A stretch of 64,000 bases of DNA. It comes from Aricia agestis. Taxonomy: Eukaryota > Arthropoda > Insecta > Lepidoptera > Lycaenidae. Of the stretch, positions 30,735 through 43,235 are shown piece after piece. The notes beneath the pieces were generated by a model. It was not told the origin of the DNA. It was given only the letters and a program-made list of their open reading frames with translations, and searched no databases. The number at the start of each line of letters is the position of its first letter. Position 1 is the stretch's first letter. Location of the stretch: positions 12,214,001-12,278,000 of the forward strand of contig NC_056407.1 of NCBI RefSeq assembly GCF_905147365.1, in the 5' to 3' direction. The position numbers were made by a program, and so were the translations under genes.

Positions 30735-32849
30735 TCATTGAAATTTCGTCTAAATTACATGATATTTCCCAAAATTTTTGCACATCAATCTGTTTGTTGC
30801 ATTCCCACGTTATTTTTTCGGCTTTAACAATTAGTTTATGTATTTTCCCGGACTAATAAATAATTACAGAATCACACTTAAACTGCTAAACCAAATCCGA
30901 TAAGCTGTACACTTAGTAAAAATATTTTAATCTACATTTTATCCGCCGGTTTAGGTGCCACACCAACCTTAAATGCTCTCTAATAAATTAGCCAACTGCT
31001 ATTGTGTGGGCTCACTTGGTGGCAGACTTATTTACCTGAGCATCGTAGTACTTGGCCAGAATTCAGAGCTATCCCTTTTTATATAAATTATTGAACCTTT
31101 TTGTTGGGACTCGGCGCAGATTTGACAGGCAACAGACGCGACTCAACGAAGCTGAAATACACTTCCAGTTTTCGCAACCGGCTACACGTGAGTGGTGATG
31201 ATGATGCTAACTCCGAATGACTCGTTCGCAGTCCAATTCCGTGTCCATATACAGGATTATTTTTTTACCAGTGCAATTAATTTTACCACGTCATTGGTAT
31301 CGATAATAGAGTCTAATTTCACAATTATTTTTTTTTCATTTCAATGAATTCACCTATATCCAATCTAATTTCGCTTGGGCGCACTAATTACAAGGCGACA
31401 AAGAGCGCATTTCAAACAGTTCTAAGTGTAAAGCCAGCCTAAAGACTACCGAGTCGTGTCGTGCGTCGCTGTCGCTTGTGTCGCGTATGCAACTATGCAC
31501 TGGGCCTTATATAAATTATTGTGCCTTTTGTTTAGATAACGTTGTTCTTATTTATTTAGGTCAAACCGCCTGTGTTTTAATTTAAATTTTACTTTACACA
31601 CTCTTTGTTGCATTAATTAAGTGTTTGTTACACACTCAGTACTAAAATAGAGCTTAGCAAGATTAGAAATTGTAAAATTCTTTTGCACTGGAATCAAAAG
31701 CAATAACATTCAAACTGCAAATGTTATCGTTATAAGAATATTATGTTATTTTTTTCTAGAATTTTCAGTTAGGATATAATATCAAAGTCTTAATAATAAT
31801 TATAGTTTTTCTATCTAAACAGGCAAACTAATATATTTTTGTAGTCTTTCGTCTTTAGTTTGTAGTTAAATAAAAGACAGACACATTACAGACAATTATA
31901 AAAAATTTCATGAAATAACATTTTCGTAATCCCGTATTTATTTCATAAGGCGGGGACATCTAGACACTGCAAAGTCGCTCCTCCGCAAAATTTAATCCGG
32001 GATAGTCCCTGATATTCCGACTGTTTTTTTTTTTTCCCGGGACACACTGAGTGGACACGCGGGATTTCATAGATTGCGCAAATATTTTTAATCTTAATTT
32101 AGACAAACGTCGCAGTTATTATGTGAAAAACGTTAATTTGTTGTAGAGGTCAATTTGATTACGTCGAGAGGAGTTGCGATACATTTTCAAATTTGAAAAA
32201 GGCTGCAGGCATGTAATGTGATTTTATTAAACAATAAAGTGTAATCTTAATATTATGTAGAGTATAAGCCTATTTTAATATGTATTGCATAATGCATTGC
32301 ACCGACCCGTCACGACTCACGACTCACGTTGCAATGTGAAGTGATCCTAACGTTTGAAAACGAAAACTGAATGGGTCTAATTTTCATGGAAAAAGTAAAC
32401 TTAACGGTTATTGTAGCTATAAATTTAAAGAACATTATTTATACAAAGCCCGTCGGACGTTAAAGACCACTTTCAAAAGACGCCCGGCGAACTGAGTTAG
32501 GTTGAATTTATGTTTTGTTCATAAACGCTTATGATATAGTTTTAAACCTCAGCGCAGATGTTCGGCTCTTACATGACTTGCATTTAACTTTACCGTACGG
32601 ATTTATTTATTCGACTTTAAATCGAATATCGATGTAGCTTCACCAATTTTTACTTCATAAAACTTTATGTCTTAACTGTTGCAAACGCGAATTCAAAAAC
32701 ATTTTCGGTCTCACCACAAAAAACTAAACATTTGTTGAACAGTTGTCTTGCGACCATATTGTATTGAATTTTTCTCTGATCAACTGTTCAACAGGTGTTT
32801 AAATCTTTTGTAGTAAGACCCTTAAAGGTTAGACTCGAAATTTTGGCCC
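30735..32849. other. Longest low-repeat stretch
   Basis: No family seen elsewhere in the window and no ORF of note. The patch at 31430-31510 ('gtcgtgtcgtgcgtcgctg') looks like a decayed GC-rich repeat. A tandem 'cacgactcacgactcacg' is at 32310-32327. Confidence 0.4.
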
Positions 32850-32988
32850 TTAGCCCCAATTTCACCAACGACTGTTAAAGTTAACGCCGGAATTAGTATG
32901 ACGTTACCTCTTTCATATGAATGAAAGAGAAGACATTACATTTTAACAAGCTGTTAACAATAACAGACGTTGGTGAAATTGGGGCTAA
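32850..32988. repeat. TIR MITE (TTAGCCCCAATTTC)
   Basis: 'ttagccccaatttcacca' pairs with 'tggtgaaattggggctaa'; the arms continue through 'acgactgtta'. 139 bp, one copy here. The 'tttcacca' motif is shared with the element at 63183. Confidence 0.8.
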
Positions 32989-34330
32989 GCCTATCACTAG
33001 TCACTACCTATCTCCTTTACTAGGACAAGAATTATAGACTGCTATTTCGTTTACAAAGCGAAAACAATTATAATATTTTCATAATATGAATTAATAACCC
33101 TCCTGGCGGTCGGGTAAAAAGACTAAATGCGATTGTTGAATAGCCGACTTTCTTACCTATGATAACCGTGCTATACTCTCAGTAAACTTAAGAGCTACAG
33201 AATTATAGACGCTCTCATTCTTTAATTAATTATTGTACCTAGCTACACCGAATATATTATATAAGTACTTAATTTTTTATATATCCAACAATATTTTTTA
33301 AATACACATTAAAGTATTTACTGTATTTTATCCTTTAAGAGTGTTACAATTTACCTTTACATTATTAATTTATAAGCTATCCATTAAGTACAATTTTCCT
33401 TGAATATTCAGTATTGCAGGATTTTAAGAGTTCCCAGCTCTCCCAGAAACGATTATCCTCTTGTCGGGAATTTTGCAAAATGGCGTCGCTCTTCAGCCCT
33501 GTTTACGAGGCACTCAATGCGTATTTACTGTACTTTCAGACTCTCCACGTAATACCTTATTGAGGCACCCGTTATAACTAATGCCTTAATAAGTTAATTG
33601 CTTCCACAATGACGTTTCAAAAGCCACTTCATAAACTTAATACGGGGTCAACAAATCAACAAGCTTCCCAAGATTTTTGTTAGCTTAATTTTGTTTTTGC
33701 GGTTGTTCAGTATTTTTATTTCTCGTAATAATGTTCTTAAGAGGGCGACTAATGCAAAAAATCAAACATCGTCCTTTTCTCTTCACACTTACGCCCGTCT
33801 TTCATATGCCAGGTGAAAAAGGACGACGCGGATTCATCGCCAAATTAGTTTCTTCTCAATAACTCGATAAATATACACCATTTGAAAAATCCGATTGGTC
33901 AGTTTCTCAACAGTAGAATATTATACAATGTGTTAAAATATTAACTTAGTTTAATGTACGGTTTTGGCAATATATATGAAAAATTCGTGAAAATAAGATG
34001 CGTTTCTATACAGAAAATTTTAAGATATCGTATTTTCGCTAGGTCGGATCCTCAGAAATATAAATATGTAGTATCTATGTTTAGAAAATGAAACAATTCG
34101 GGTCTTATTTTCAAGTACAAAAATGAATTATAAAATCGACAATCTAGGGTAAGTCGCCCCTTAAATCTAAATAACACATGACAGAAAACTATACTATTAT
34201 TACTTGTACTATTCAGTCTGTGCTATTAAATATTATCCGTAACTAAAACTCATTGAACTATTTTACTTTGACTTACAATCGGTTCCTCATCAACTTATTA
34301 AAGTTAGAACCTATGTAATTGCTTTTCGTG
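32989..34330. other. Single-copy DNA
   Basis: No dispersed repeat. A small inverted pair 'cgtccttttctcttcac' and 'gtgaaaaaggacgacg' lies at 33771-33828. Confidence 0.4.
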
Positions 34331-34338
34331 ACTGTCAC

Positions 34339-34371
34339 TAATACGATATCTATAATATAGATATCGTATTA
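34339..34371. repeat. Short near-perfect palindrome
   Basis: 'taatacgatatctata' mirrored by 'atagatatcgtatta', arms about 15 bp with almost no loop. Confidence 0.8.
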
Positions 34372-34379
34372 TATTATAA

Positions 34380-35448
34380 TATATAAAAATGGATTTCCAA
34401 TTGTATTAGTAACGCTATTATAACTCGATAACGGTTAAACAAATTATGCTAATTTTGGTCTTAAAATACTCCTTGAAGTTCAGGGAAGGTTTTAAAGTAT
34501 CACGAAGTTCATCGGGACAGCTAGTTATCAATATAAGAAAAGTATAATTAATCGTGATTGGGGTATGGCTTATGAGCGATGTGTTGACTCACTCAATGGA
34601 GGGCGCTGTTGGACGCGAGCCAGGACGCGTTTATGCAAGTGTATTCAATCTAGAAATTACAAAAATTTTATATCTTACATTTTATTATGATATCACTGAT
34701 AATTATGTTCACTCGTGTTTGGAGAATAGAATCGTAGACGTAAATTCCACGTCCGCGAGAAGGCTAATCGAATAATTGGAAAGTTTACAACGTAAGACTT
34801 AAGAGCAGGATCATTGTATGGTCAAAAGTGACTAAAATTGCGAAAAAAGTTACTAATTGAAAAATACCTGATAGCAAAAACTTAATATAATTATTATAAT
34901 AAAATATGGAGATACATTTTATGGGTTTATAATAGTATACGTTTTTGGGCTACATGTTAATTTCAATACCAAATTATTATATTTCTGTTGAATTATTTTT
35001 AATATTTCATTTGAAATATCGAAAGGTATCTGGCACCCCTGGTTTTGTAGCGGAAAAATGCTCCAACCGTGGACACTTAAAATTATTACTGCATTACGAA
35101 AATTTCAACCACAGCTCAAATCAAAAAGTCAAAATTCAGTTCACATTTTCTTCTAAATGTATGAATTTTCGAAGTATTTTTGGCAAATACTCTCGACTCG
35201 TCCTAACCAGCCTGTTATCAATACTTTGGCCGGCTGCCAACAGGAAGCTGATGTTTTTACCTTCCGATTATCCTAAAGCTATCGTATTCCACCCTCTTTT
35301 GTTTTAAATAAGACATTAGGAATAATCAAATGTGTTTTGTTCCAGGAGTAACCCAGCATTCACTATGGATTTTTTTTCAAATTCCATAGGAGAAAAAAGG
35401 TATGTGACAGGTGTTACAAAACCCAAAATAAGAAATTTTATAAAATAA
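34380..35448 (+). other. Single-copy stretch with a 117-codon ORF
   Basis: ATG at 34954 to TAA at 35305-35307 (begins MLISIPNYYISVELFL). The N-terminal 20 residues are hydrophobic and the rest is polar with scattered cysteines (KCSNRGHLK, SSKCMNF). It is the longest open frame in non-repetitive sequence here. No motif, promoter or splice site convinced me. A second 73-codon frame lies at 34554-34775. Confidence 0.2.
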
Positions 35449-35994
35449 CTAGCTGTCCCGGCAAACGTTTCTTTGCCATATAAAGTATTTCACCCGTATT
35501 ATTTTTTTGAAGTGACTAAATGAGTATATCACCATGGCAACATCCATCGCTATCCCGTCGCAAAAACAATGGTCGCCGTCAGTCTCGAGTTGTAATAATT
35601 TACTATTATTTATTCAACAGAAGTGACACCTGTAGACAACTGGCGGGAATAACTAATGAAATGACGATTGATCAGTATCGACCGGGGATGAACAATGATT
35701 AAATTACTAAAATGGCTATAAAAAATAGGAGTTGGTGATAAAAAAAGTAAAAATTTAGGGTTGTATGTATTTTTAATACCACATTATAAAAAAATAAAAA
35801 CAAAAAATTTCGTCCAAAAATAAAAATAAAATGTTTAAGGGTGAACAACCCTTATTACTTAGGGGTATTCAAAATAGATGTTGGCCGATTCTCAGACCTA
35901 CTCAATATGCTCACAAAATTTCATGAGAATTGGTCAAGCCGTTTCGGAGGAGTACGGGAACGAACATTGTGACACGAGAATTTTATATATAAGA
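35449..35994 (-). mobile_element. Hel-5 Helitron, full length
   Basis: Minus strand: 5' TCTTATATATAAAATTC at 35994; 3' hairpin GGCAAAGAAACGTTTGCC, GGGACAG, CTAG (35449-35452), A before it on the plus strand. Frame 35520-35702 lies wholly inside and is not a gene. Confidence 0.85.
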
Positions 35995-36013
35995 TATAAT
36001 ATTTTAGGCATAT

Positions 36014-36700
36014 TTTTAGGGTTCTATTACTGAGACTTCGATGTCTGTCCGTCTGTCTGTCTGTCTCCAGGCTCCACTGAAGAACGGTAATAGCTAGAGA
36101 GTTGAAAATTTCACAGATTATGTATATCTGTTGCCATATACAGTGTGTAACAAAAATAAGTGATAATACTTTAAGGTGTGTACGTGTTCCTTGTAGAGAG
36201 TTCACTGTGAAAGTAGCAGCGCTGAAAGACCAAACATTTTTTTTCACTTTTGTATGGGGAAACTCGTGACGCTCAGGCCCTTGCCCATACAAAAGTGAAA
36301 AAAAATTTCGTCTTTCAGAGCTACTACTTTCACAGTGAACTCTCTACAAGGAACACGTACACACCCTAAAGTATTATCACTTTTTTTTGTTACACACTGT
36401 ATATAACAACAAATACTAAAAACTAAATTAAATTAATATTTAAAGAGGCTCCCATACAATGATCGTGATTTTTAAGCCTTCTTTGCTCTATACTAACAAT
36501 GACAACAGGTAGGTACTTGAATTTTTCTCAAAATCCTTAGTTATATACACATATAGTACACACTTTAATATGTAATAATAATATTGAAATAAAATAAAAA
36601 ATTAAGGGGGGCTCCCATTCAAAAAACACAAATTTTGGCCTAATTTTGCTCTATAATGGTACGGAACCCTTCGTGTGCGAGTCCGACTCGCACTTGGCCG
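36014..36700 (-). mobile_element. GTGCGAGTCGG element split by a palindromic MITE
   Basis: 'tttagggttctattactgag', (TCTG)n at 36044-36065, 'gaaaatttcacagatta'; the MITE at 36141-36399; then 'aacaacaaatactaaaaac', two 'ggctcccat' blocks (about 36447 and 36609), and the end 'gagtccgactcgcacttgg'. Joining the flanks at TA restores the order seen in the family, so the MITE is the later event. Confidence 0.8.
36141..36399. mobile_element. Palindromic TA MITE (family 1), copy 2
   Basis: TA on both sides. The whole 259 bp is one near-perfect palindrome: 'cagtgtgtaacaaaaat' against 'tttttgttacacactg', 'gtagagagttcactgtg' against 'cacagtgaactctctac', and a short asymmetrical loop 'ggaaactcgtgacgctcagg'. 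Tc1/mariner-like target. Copies at 41094, 57768 and 62139; half copy at 18295. Confidence 0.9.
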
Positions 36701-36704
36701 AATA

Positions 36705-37445
<741 letters not shown>

Positions 37446-37449
37446 CGCG

Positions 37450-37833
37450 GAATCGTCATCCAAACGGTTGGACCGCTTTGATGTAGTTTTTTTTGTTTGA
37501 AAGCTGACCTTAGAGAGAGTGTTCTTTGGTCATCATTACAGCCTGCCTGATTTTACATTTGAAAAAGATTTAGGGAGTGTATAGGTAATTTATGGATTTC
37601 CCTCGGATAAACCCTCGGGGGTCACTCAGCAACCCTCTTAATGGTTCTATAAAATACTTGCAAGTTGAACTGTTTATCTGTATATCTAACTTAAGATGTA
37701 AGCATCATAATTTTATAATCAGTACCCTTGATTCCACTATTTTAATGCAATATCAATGCAGCTTCTTTCCTTGCTCAATCCATTCCGTTTCATAAAAAAC
37801 ATTAACGTGTATTTTTAAATTTTAACAAACGTA
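37450..37833. other. Single-copy DNA
   Basis: Nothing recognised; a 67-codon frame at 37592-37795 starts at a non-distinct ATG and has no features. Confidence 0.35.
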
Positions 37834-38025
37834 TCCATACTAATATCATAAATGCGAAAATGTGTCTGTCTGTCTAACTGTCTGTTACCTTTTCGCATCA
37901 AAATTTGGTATAGGGATACATTAAATCCCGGGCAAAGACGTAGGACACTTTTTATCTTGGAAAAATGTACGGTTCCCGTGAGATAAACTAATTTGGTCGC
38001 AACGGAGTTGCGGGCGTCACCTTAA
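37834..38025 (+). mobile_element. Hel-3 Helitron
   Basis: 5' TCCATACTAATATCATAAA, (TCTG)n, 'tcttggaaaaatgtacgg'; 3' hairpin 'gcaacggagttgc', GGGCGTCAC, then CTTAAG in place of CTAG. Confidence 0.75.
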
Positions 38026-38054
38026 GTATATACGTACGTAATAATATAAATAAT

Positions 38055-38510
38055 TGGCCAAGTGCGAGTCGGACTTGCGCACGAAGGGTTCCGGACCGTT
38101 ATGGAGGAAAAATAGGCCAAAATTGTTTTTTTGTATGAGAGCCCCTTTAATTTTTTATTTTATTTAAATATTATTATCAATTATTATTTCTTAAAGTAGA
38201 CATAAAACTAAGGCCTTTATGTAAATTTCAAGTGCCTAGCTGTTACCATTATTGACTACGAGCACAAAGGGCCAAAAAAATAACGTTTGTTGTATCGGAG
38301 CCCTCCTTAAATATTAATTTTATTTTTTTGTTTTTTTTTGTATTGTATTTGTCGTTATACCGGCAACAGAGATACACAATCTGTGAAAATTTCAGAAGTC
38401 TAGCTATAGCGGTTCTTGAGTTAAGGCTTGGAGACAGACAGACAGACGGACAGACATCGAAGTCTCAGTAATAGGGTCCCGCTTGTACCCTTTGGGTACG
38501 AAACCCTGAA
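38055..38510 (+). mobile_element. GTGCGAGTCGG element, standard subfamily, complete
   Basis: Starts 'ttggccaagtgcgagtcgg' with 'cgaagggttccggaccg'; interior 'agcccctttaa', 'gtgaaaatttcagaagtc', (ACAG)n and 'catcgaagtctcagtaa'; ends 'ctttgggtacgaaaccct'. The inner 'gggttccg..cc' and terminal 'ggtacgaaaccc' act as a short inverted pair. The hairpin near one end, T-rich flanks and lack of CTAG recall Helentron-type elements; this class call is inference. Confidence 0.7.
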
Positions 38511-38588
38511 ACCGAGCTTTGTGAGGGCTCGCGTTATCAAACCTTGACTGATGATTTGAGCACATCTACACATAAATTAAAATTATTA

Positions 38589-38773
38589 TACTCGACTCGG
38601 GTTAACTTGTCGCTAGCGGTCATTGACTCCCTGTCAAAAACTTGTCATTTTCCATATAAAACCACGATAAACAATATCTGACACTTCATTGTCAATCGCC
38701 GTTTATATGGAAAATGACAAGTTTTTAGCAGGGAGTCAGTAACCGCTAGCGACAAGTTAGCCCGAGTGGAGTA
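38589..38773. repeat. Palindromic TA MITE, family 2, copy 2
   Basis: 'tactcgactcgggttaac' against 'gttagcccgagtggagta'; 'gtcaaaaacttgtcatttt' against 'aaaatgacaagttttt'. TA flanks. It shares the inner 'gacaagttttt' and 'tgtcaatcgc' with 19752-19946. Confidence 0.8.
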
Positions 38774-39220
38774 TAATATGTTAAAGCACAAATAAATAGG
38801 CGTGATAGTTTTTCCGTACAGTGTACCACAAAATGTACAAGTTGTGGGATATATACTAGGGCTCGCTTCGCTCGCCCTGATTATTATGATGCACTTCAAG
38901 TTTTAACTACGGTTAATAAGATTTGACATTGGTTTGATCAATGTGAAACGGACTGGTTCGAACGTGGAACGAAACTGCATTATTATAGCATTAACATTGC
39001 TGAATTGGGGTACTGCGTACAAGTTGCGATGTCCTAGTTACTCATTGTTAGAAGCCTATAGAATGCAGTTCTATAAATAGCGATATCGACCAACTCTACT
39101 GCAATATATTTTGCATTCGCTATCAGTTATTATCATACTTACTTTTGTGATAGGTCCAAGTCACTTCCAACAGTAAATCGCAATAAGTTTCGGACTATAT
39201 GGCAGCTGTTAATGATATTA
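38774..39220. other. Single-copy DNA
   Basis: Contains 'ctagggctcgcttcgctcgccctga' near 38859-38880, which resembles a Helitron 3' terminus but has no second end. Otherwise unrecognised. Confidence 0.35.
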
Positions 39221-39221
39221 A

Positions 39222-39455
39222 TGCCTCAGTGCCTTAGAGCGAAGGTCTTGACTAGAAGGTCGTAGGGTCGATTCCCGGGTTGAAAAAGTATTAATTTTAA
39301 GCATGGCCAGGACTAGTAAAGTATAATTGTAGGCTGATCCATCGTTGAATACATTAAAGGTTAAGCCCTATGTCTGATCTCTTACCATTCGGGTCGGCAA
39401 TGTGACATAAAGTTACTCCTGAGTTGGCCTCGTTTTCAATGAAATTTAATAAATT
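39222..39455 (+). mobile_element. tRNA-like SINE (type B)
   Basis: A-box-like 'tgccttagagcgaagg' and B-box-like GGTCGATTCCC (about 39267) spaced as in tRNA-derived promoters; body 'aagccctatgtctgatctc' and 'ccattcgggtcggcaatg'. It runs up to the retroelement at 39458. Confidence 0.5.
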
Positions 39456-39457
39456 TA

Positions 39458-39781
39458 CGTGGGAAAGCCATGCTCTGGCACGATGGGCCGGCTCGACCGG
39501 AGAAATACCAAGTTCTCACAGAAAACCGGCGTGAAACAGCGCTTGCGCTGTGTTTCGCCGAGTGAGTGAGCTTACCGGAGTTTTATCCCCTACCCTATTC
39601 CCTTCCCTACCCTCCCCTATTCCCTTCCCTTCCCTAAACTCCCCTATTTCCCTTTTCCCTCTTAAAAGGCCGGCAACGCACCTGCAGCTCTTCTGATGCT
39701 GCGAGTGTCCATGGGCGACGGAAATTGCTTTCCATCAGGTGACTCGTTTGCTCGTTTGCCCTCTTATTTAATAAAAAAAAA
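39458..39781 (+). mobile_element. CCGGCTCGACCGG retroelement, copy 3
   Basis: Full set of landmarks in order, including 'gtgaaacagcgcttgcgctg' and 'ggcaacgcacctgcagctc'; ends 'tcttatttaat' plus nine A. Confidence 0.65.
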
Positions 39782-39909
39782 GTTTATATTATGACTTTTC
39801 TAACTTCAATTAGTAGCACACATTCGGGTGACATAATATTGGGTACTTCCTTTGCATCCATTGTGGATGATTTATACGGTAACCAGTAAAGTTTTTAAAT
39901 GTATGGTTG

Positions 39910-40146
39910 CCCAAGCACATACATACGGCATTCTCGCAACATAGTCGGGCTGGTCCAGAGGAAATAACTAGTCAATACGTCTGGGACCAACTATGTGCGG
40001 GTTTCCTCACGATGTTTTCCTTCGCCATACGAGCGTCCTACTTGAGATCAGAAAATGTCTCATTGGTACATGCCTCCACCCGTGATCGAACCTACACCCT
40101 TTCGAGTGCGAACCAAAGGTCTACCCACTAGGCCACTGACGTGGGT
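39910..40146 (-). mobile_element. tRNA-like SINE (type C)
   Basis: On the minus strand the A box TGGCCTAGTGGG and B box GGTTCGATCAC lie about 30 bp apart near 40083-40140, followed by 'ctcaagtaggacgctcg' and 'catcgtgaggaaaccc'. Terminal tail not clear. The plus-strand frame 39907-40131 is incidental. Confidence 0.65.
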
Positions 40147-40149
40147 TCT

Positions 40150-40560
40150 TCCAAGTTCTATAAAATTGTGTCAATACAATTTCCATCGAAGCCGACGATC
40201 GATATAAAAGGTAAAGCATACAAATGTTTACATCGGATTGGAATCGGGCGTCGGACATCGGCTGGGGAATCAATTATTAAAGCCCCTGTATCGATTCGGT
40301 CATTACTTCCCTTGGCGCCTTACTCATAATAACGGCGGTGTCACAACGAGCTACCTAAGATCATAAAAATTGTCTAAAAGATTGAAAGAATACAGTTTTC
40401 TTTCAGGTACCAGAAAGCCGTATTCTTTTAGGCTAAATATACCTTAGATCAAAAGGGGTCCAATGCTACCTCTGCACCTGCTCTACTTACCTCGAAACTT
40501 GCGTCTTAAATATAGGTACATAGTTACTAACATTTAGTTTAATTATTATTATTATCTAGT
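40150..40560. other. Single-copy DNA
   Basis: Nothing recognised. Confidence 0.35.
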
Positions 40561-40562
40561 TT

Positions 40563-41085
40563 ATTACTTTGTGACTTTACCAGCCAGCATCGCCTCACCG
40601 GGTACATCGTCCACTAGCCGCAATGTACCGCGGCCTGGGCGACGCGCGACGCCGTATCGGCATTATTGGGCTTTCTCGCTACACCGACCGGTCAGCAAGC
40701 AGAGCACATCTCTCCTGGTCAGCACGTAGCATTGGCCCCGCACGGCAGCTATCCGACTAACTGGATCCCGTGCAGCAGCATCACAATTCCGACTTACTGG
40801 GACTTCACCGCAACAGTTCCGATTCACTGGAACTCCTAAAGCGTTCCAGTGAGTCGGAACTGTTGCGGTGGCGACTCAAGCGACAAGACTTTAAGATTCG
40901 ACTCCGGTCTTCGGGGGGGAGTAAGGCTGCCTTCACATTAAGTCGCGTGTAGTGCGGCAGCCATGCGACTTCTATACTAAAACGAGCCGCGCGGCAGCCG
41001 CGTGGTACGCAGCAGCCTAATGTGGCGGTACCCACAATTAGCGCCACATTCCTGCATCGCGCTATCGAAGTTTTCAAAGTGCGTC
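40563..41085. other. GC-rich block with a hairpin
   Basis: 40570-40760 is much GC-richer than its surroundings and matches no other repeat here. 40808-40868 is a hairpin ('ccgcaacagttccgattcac' and 'tgagtcggaactgttgcgg', about 25-bp arms, 9-nt loop). 40920-41060 has several 'gcggcagcc' repeats and a 'ttcacattaagtcgcgtg' that may be a worn TIR. The 195-codon minus frame 40805-41392 crosses hairpin and MITE and is not a gene. Confidence 0.45.
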
Positions 41086-41093
41086 GGTATATA

Positions 41094-41338
41094 CAGTGTG
41101 TAACAAAAACTAGTGATAATTCTTTAGGATGTGTACATGTTCCTTGTAGAGAGTTCACTGTGAAAATAGCAGCTCTGAAAGACGAACATTCTTTTTCACT
41201 TTTGTATGGGCAAGGGCCCGAGCGTTTCCCCATACGATAGTGAAAATAAATTTTGGTCTTTAGCGCTGCTACTTTCTCAGTGAACTCTCTACAAGGAACA
41301 CGTACACACGTATTATCACTTGTTTTTGTTACACCCTG
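41094..41338. mobile_element. Palindromic TA MITE (family 1), copy 3
   Basis: TA flanks; arms as at 36141, loop in the opposite orientation ('gggcaagggcccgagcg'), a short gap in the right arm after 'cgtacacac'. Confidence 0.85.
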
Positions 41339-41344
41339 TATACG

Positions 41345-42300
41345 ACAGCTGAAATATATCACGTGGGTTCCGGCCTCCATGCATATTCCCACTATATTAT
41401 GGACTAATTTTCTTTCTAAAAAAATAATACAAAGTTAGCACTGATTTAAGTAATGGAACATACTCTATAATATTATGTATGTGTTTGCGAACCCCATGTG
41501 TCCAGTCCAGACTTTATTTACATTATCTGGGGTGAGTAGGCGCTAACATACACTGTGGCCTCCTAATTAAAGCAACACTCAAATCACGTATGGAATACGT
41601 GCCTCCATAAGCTTGTGGGCAGCATCTGTTTATCCAAACGTAGTCCTGGTTTTTATAATTGCTTAAACATTTTCAATAAAATCTACCAAATCGCAGTTAA
41701 CTAACGAATTATTTTTCTAATATTATGTTTAGCGTATAGCCGTATGAGCTTTAGAAGTGATTAAAATATGTAGAGTATTGTAAAGTTTTAAAGCAATCTA
41801 TGTTTTATTTTTCAATAAAACTCCCCAGTGTGCGACTGTCTTATTTCATATTTTATTATTTGGCAAAAAAAAAAACAGTGACGTTAATGAAAATATTTTT
41901 AAAGTTTTTGAATACTTTTTCTTGAAGTTTCAATTATTGCACTTGATTTTATACTAATCATTTTCAAATCTCGCGTTGAGAGTTGAGATTTAACCTGATC
42001 TTTGCACAGATGTTCTAAATGCAGTGATAATATAAGTTTTGAGGAAATATTATTATCTTAAAGATTACTGTGTTAATGTCAGTCAGTTTTAGCACGTCGA
42101 AAACACTAGCACTAATGAATCTACTTCTTTGACCAATATATCATTCTAAAGTTGATATTTAAACCGCGTTTTTAGAGCGCAATAAATTTTAGCGATTTCA
42201 AAATCGGCTCGTCGCATTCCTGAATAACGTGTAAAAAGTATTTATAAGTTTTTCTCGCATGTTAAGTTTTCTTAGCCGTGTAAATTATCGATTTTCTATA
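41345..42300. other. Single-copy AT-rich DNA
   Basis: No repeat recognised. Confidence 0.4.
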
Positions 42301-42339
42301 CGTCCATAATGAAAATAAATTGTTTAGTTGTACGGCGAT

Positions 42340-42563
42340 GTATGTGGCGCGGCCAGTTGTCAGTTACTTGCGGCGTGGAGTGGAGTTCAGTGGAAATAAA
42401 ATTGTTTTTCCACCGGCTTTCCGCGCAACACGTGGCTTCGAAAGTTTGCAAACAATTTCGGCTGATTACGTTTCGTGGATCTAATTACGTGTGTGTGTGT
42501 GTGAGTGTAGTGATGAGTGTGTGTTTGGGGTGAACCGCTCGGAGTTTGCTGATTTAATTATCG
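42340..42563 (+). promoter_or_regulatory. Candidate core promoter and non-coding first exon
   Basis: A GC-richer single-copy patch contains TCAGTTAC (about 42360), a match to the arthropod initiator TCAGTY, then about 200 bp ending in CGG|GTAAGTGC at 42563-42570, a near-ideal splice donor. A GTGTGTGTGTGAGTGTAG tract lies inside (42490-42510). The layout is that of an insect 5' UTR exon followed by a long intron. No TATA box. The 74-codon frame here (42309-42533) starts upstream of the initiator, so if transcribed from it this exon would be untranslated. Confidence 0.35.
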
Positions 42564-42570
42564 GGTAAGT

Positions 42571-42873
42571 GCCTGTATAAATGAAGAACGCTGTCAAATT
42601 AAAATGCCAAAATCCGTTAGTGTAACTTCACGTTATACTTTTAAAATGCTTGTAGGTATACCTTGTTGATAATAATATGGTTTGCGCGATGATAATATTA
42701 TTAAACGTTTTCTTAAACTTTATTCTTAAATACAACAAAATTATATATGATGGAGAGAAGTAGTGTGTCCAAATCAAAATTCTTGTAATTATCTTATCAA
42801 AATGATCTTACCCAAATTATTAATCTCATATTTAAGTTTCACGTTACCAAGAGGCAGATACTGCATCCATACT
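42571..42873. other. AT-rich DNA, possibly intron start
   Basis: Nothing recognised apart from the donor context upstream. Confidence 0.3.
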
Positions 42874-43050
42874 TCCATACTAATATTATAAATGCGAAAG
42901 TGTGTCTGTCTGTCTGTCTGTCTGTCTACCTCTTCACGCCCAAACGGCTGAACTGATTTTGCTGAAATTTGGCATGGAGATACCTTGAGTCCCGGGAAAT
43001 GACATAGGATATTTTTTGTCCCGGAAAAATGTATGGTTCCCGCGCGATAG
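42874..43050 (+). mobile_element. Hel-3 Helitron, 3' truncated
   Basis: TCCATACTAATATTATAAA, five TCTG units, 'gctgaaatttggcatgg', 'cccggaaaaatgtatgg', 'cccgcgcgatag'; no hairpin or CTAG. Confidence 0.75.
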
Positions 43051-43235
43051 TATTTTAATAAACACTTGATAAAAAGATCCACAATTATATATGCAAAATT
43101 TATAGTTACACAATATTTCGTTCTTGTCCTAACCTAACATATCGGAAATGCATACATTTTATAACAGTAAAGACAGTATAATTGCATTACCGATCATTTT
43201 ACTGGTAAGGAGATAGGGCTGTGTCTTGGTTATAT

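Noticed and set aside
38859..38885. Helitron 3' end at 'ctagggctcgcttcgctcg'
   Set aside because: No matching 5' end or family copy in the window, so not called.
40805..41392. 195-codon minus-strand ORF
   Set aside because: Longest frame in the window, but it crosses a hairpin and a palindromic MITE, where mirror-image frames stay open by symmetry.
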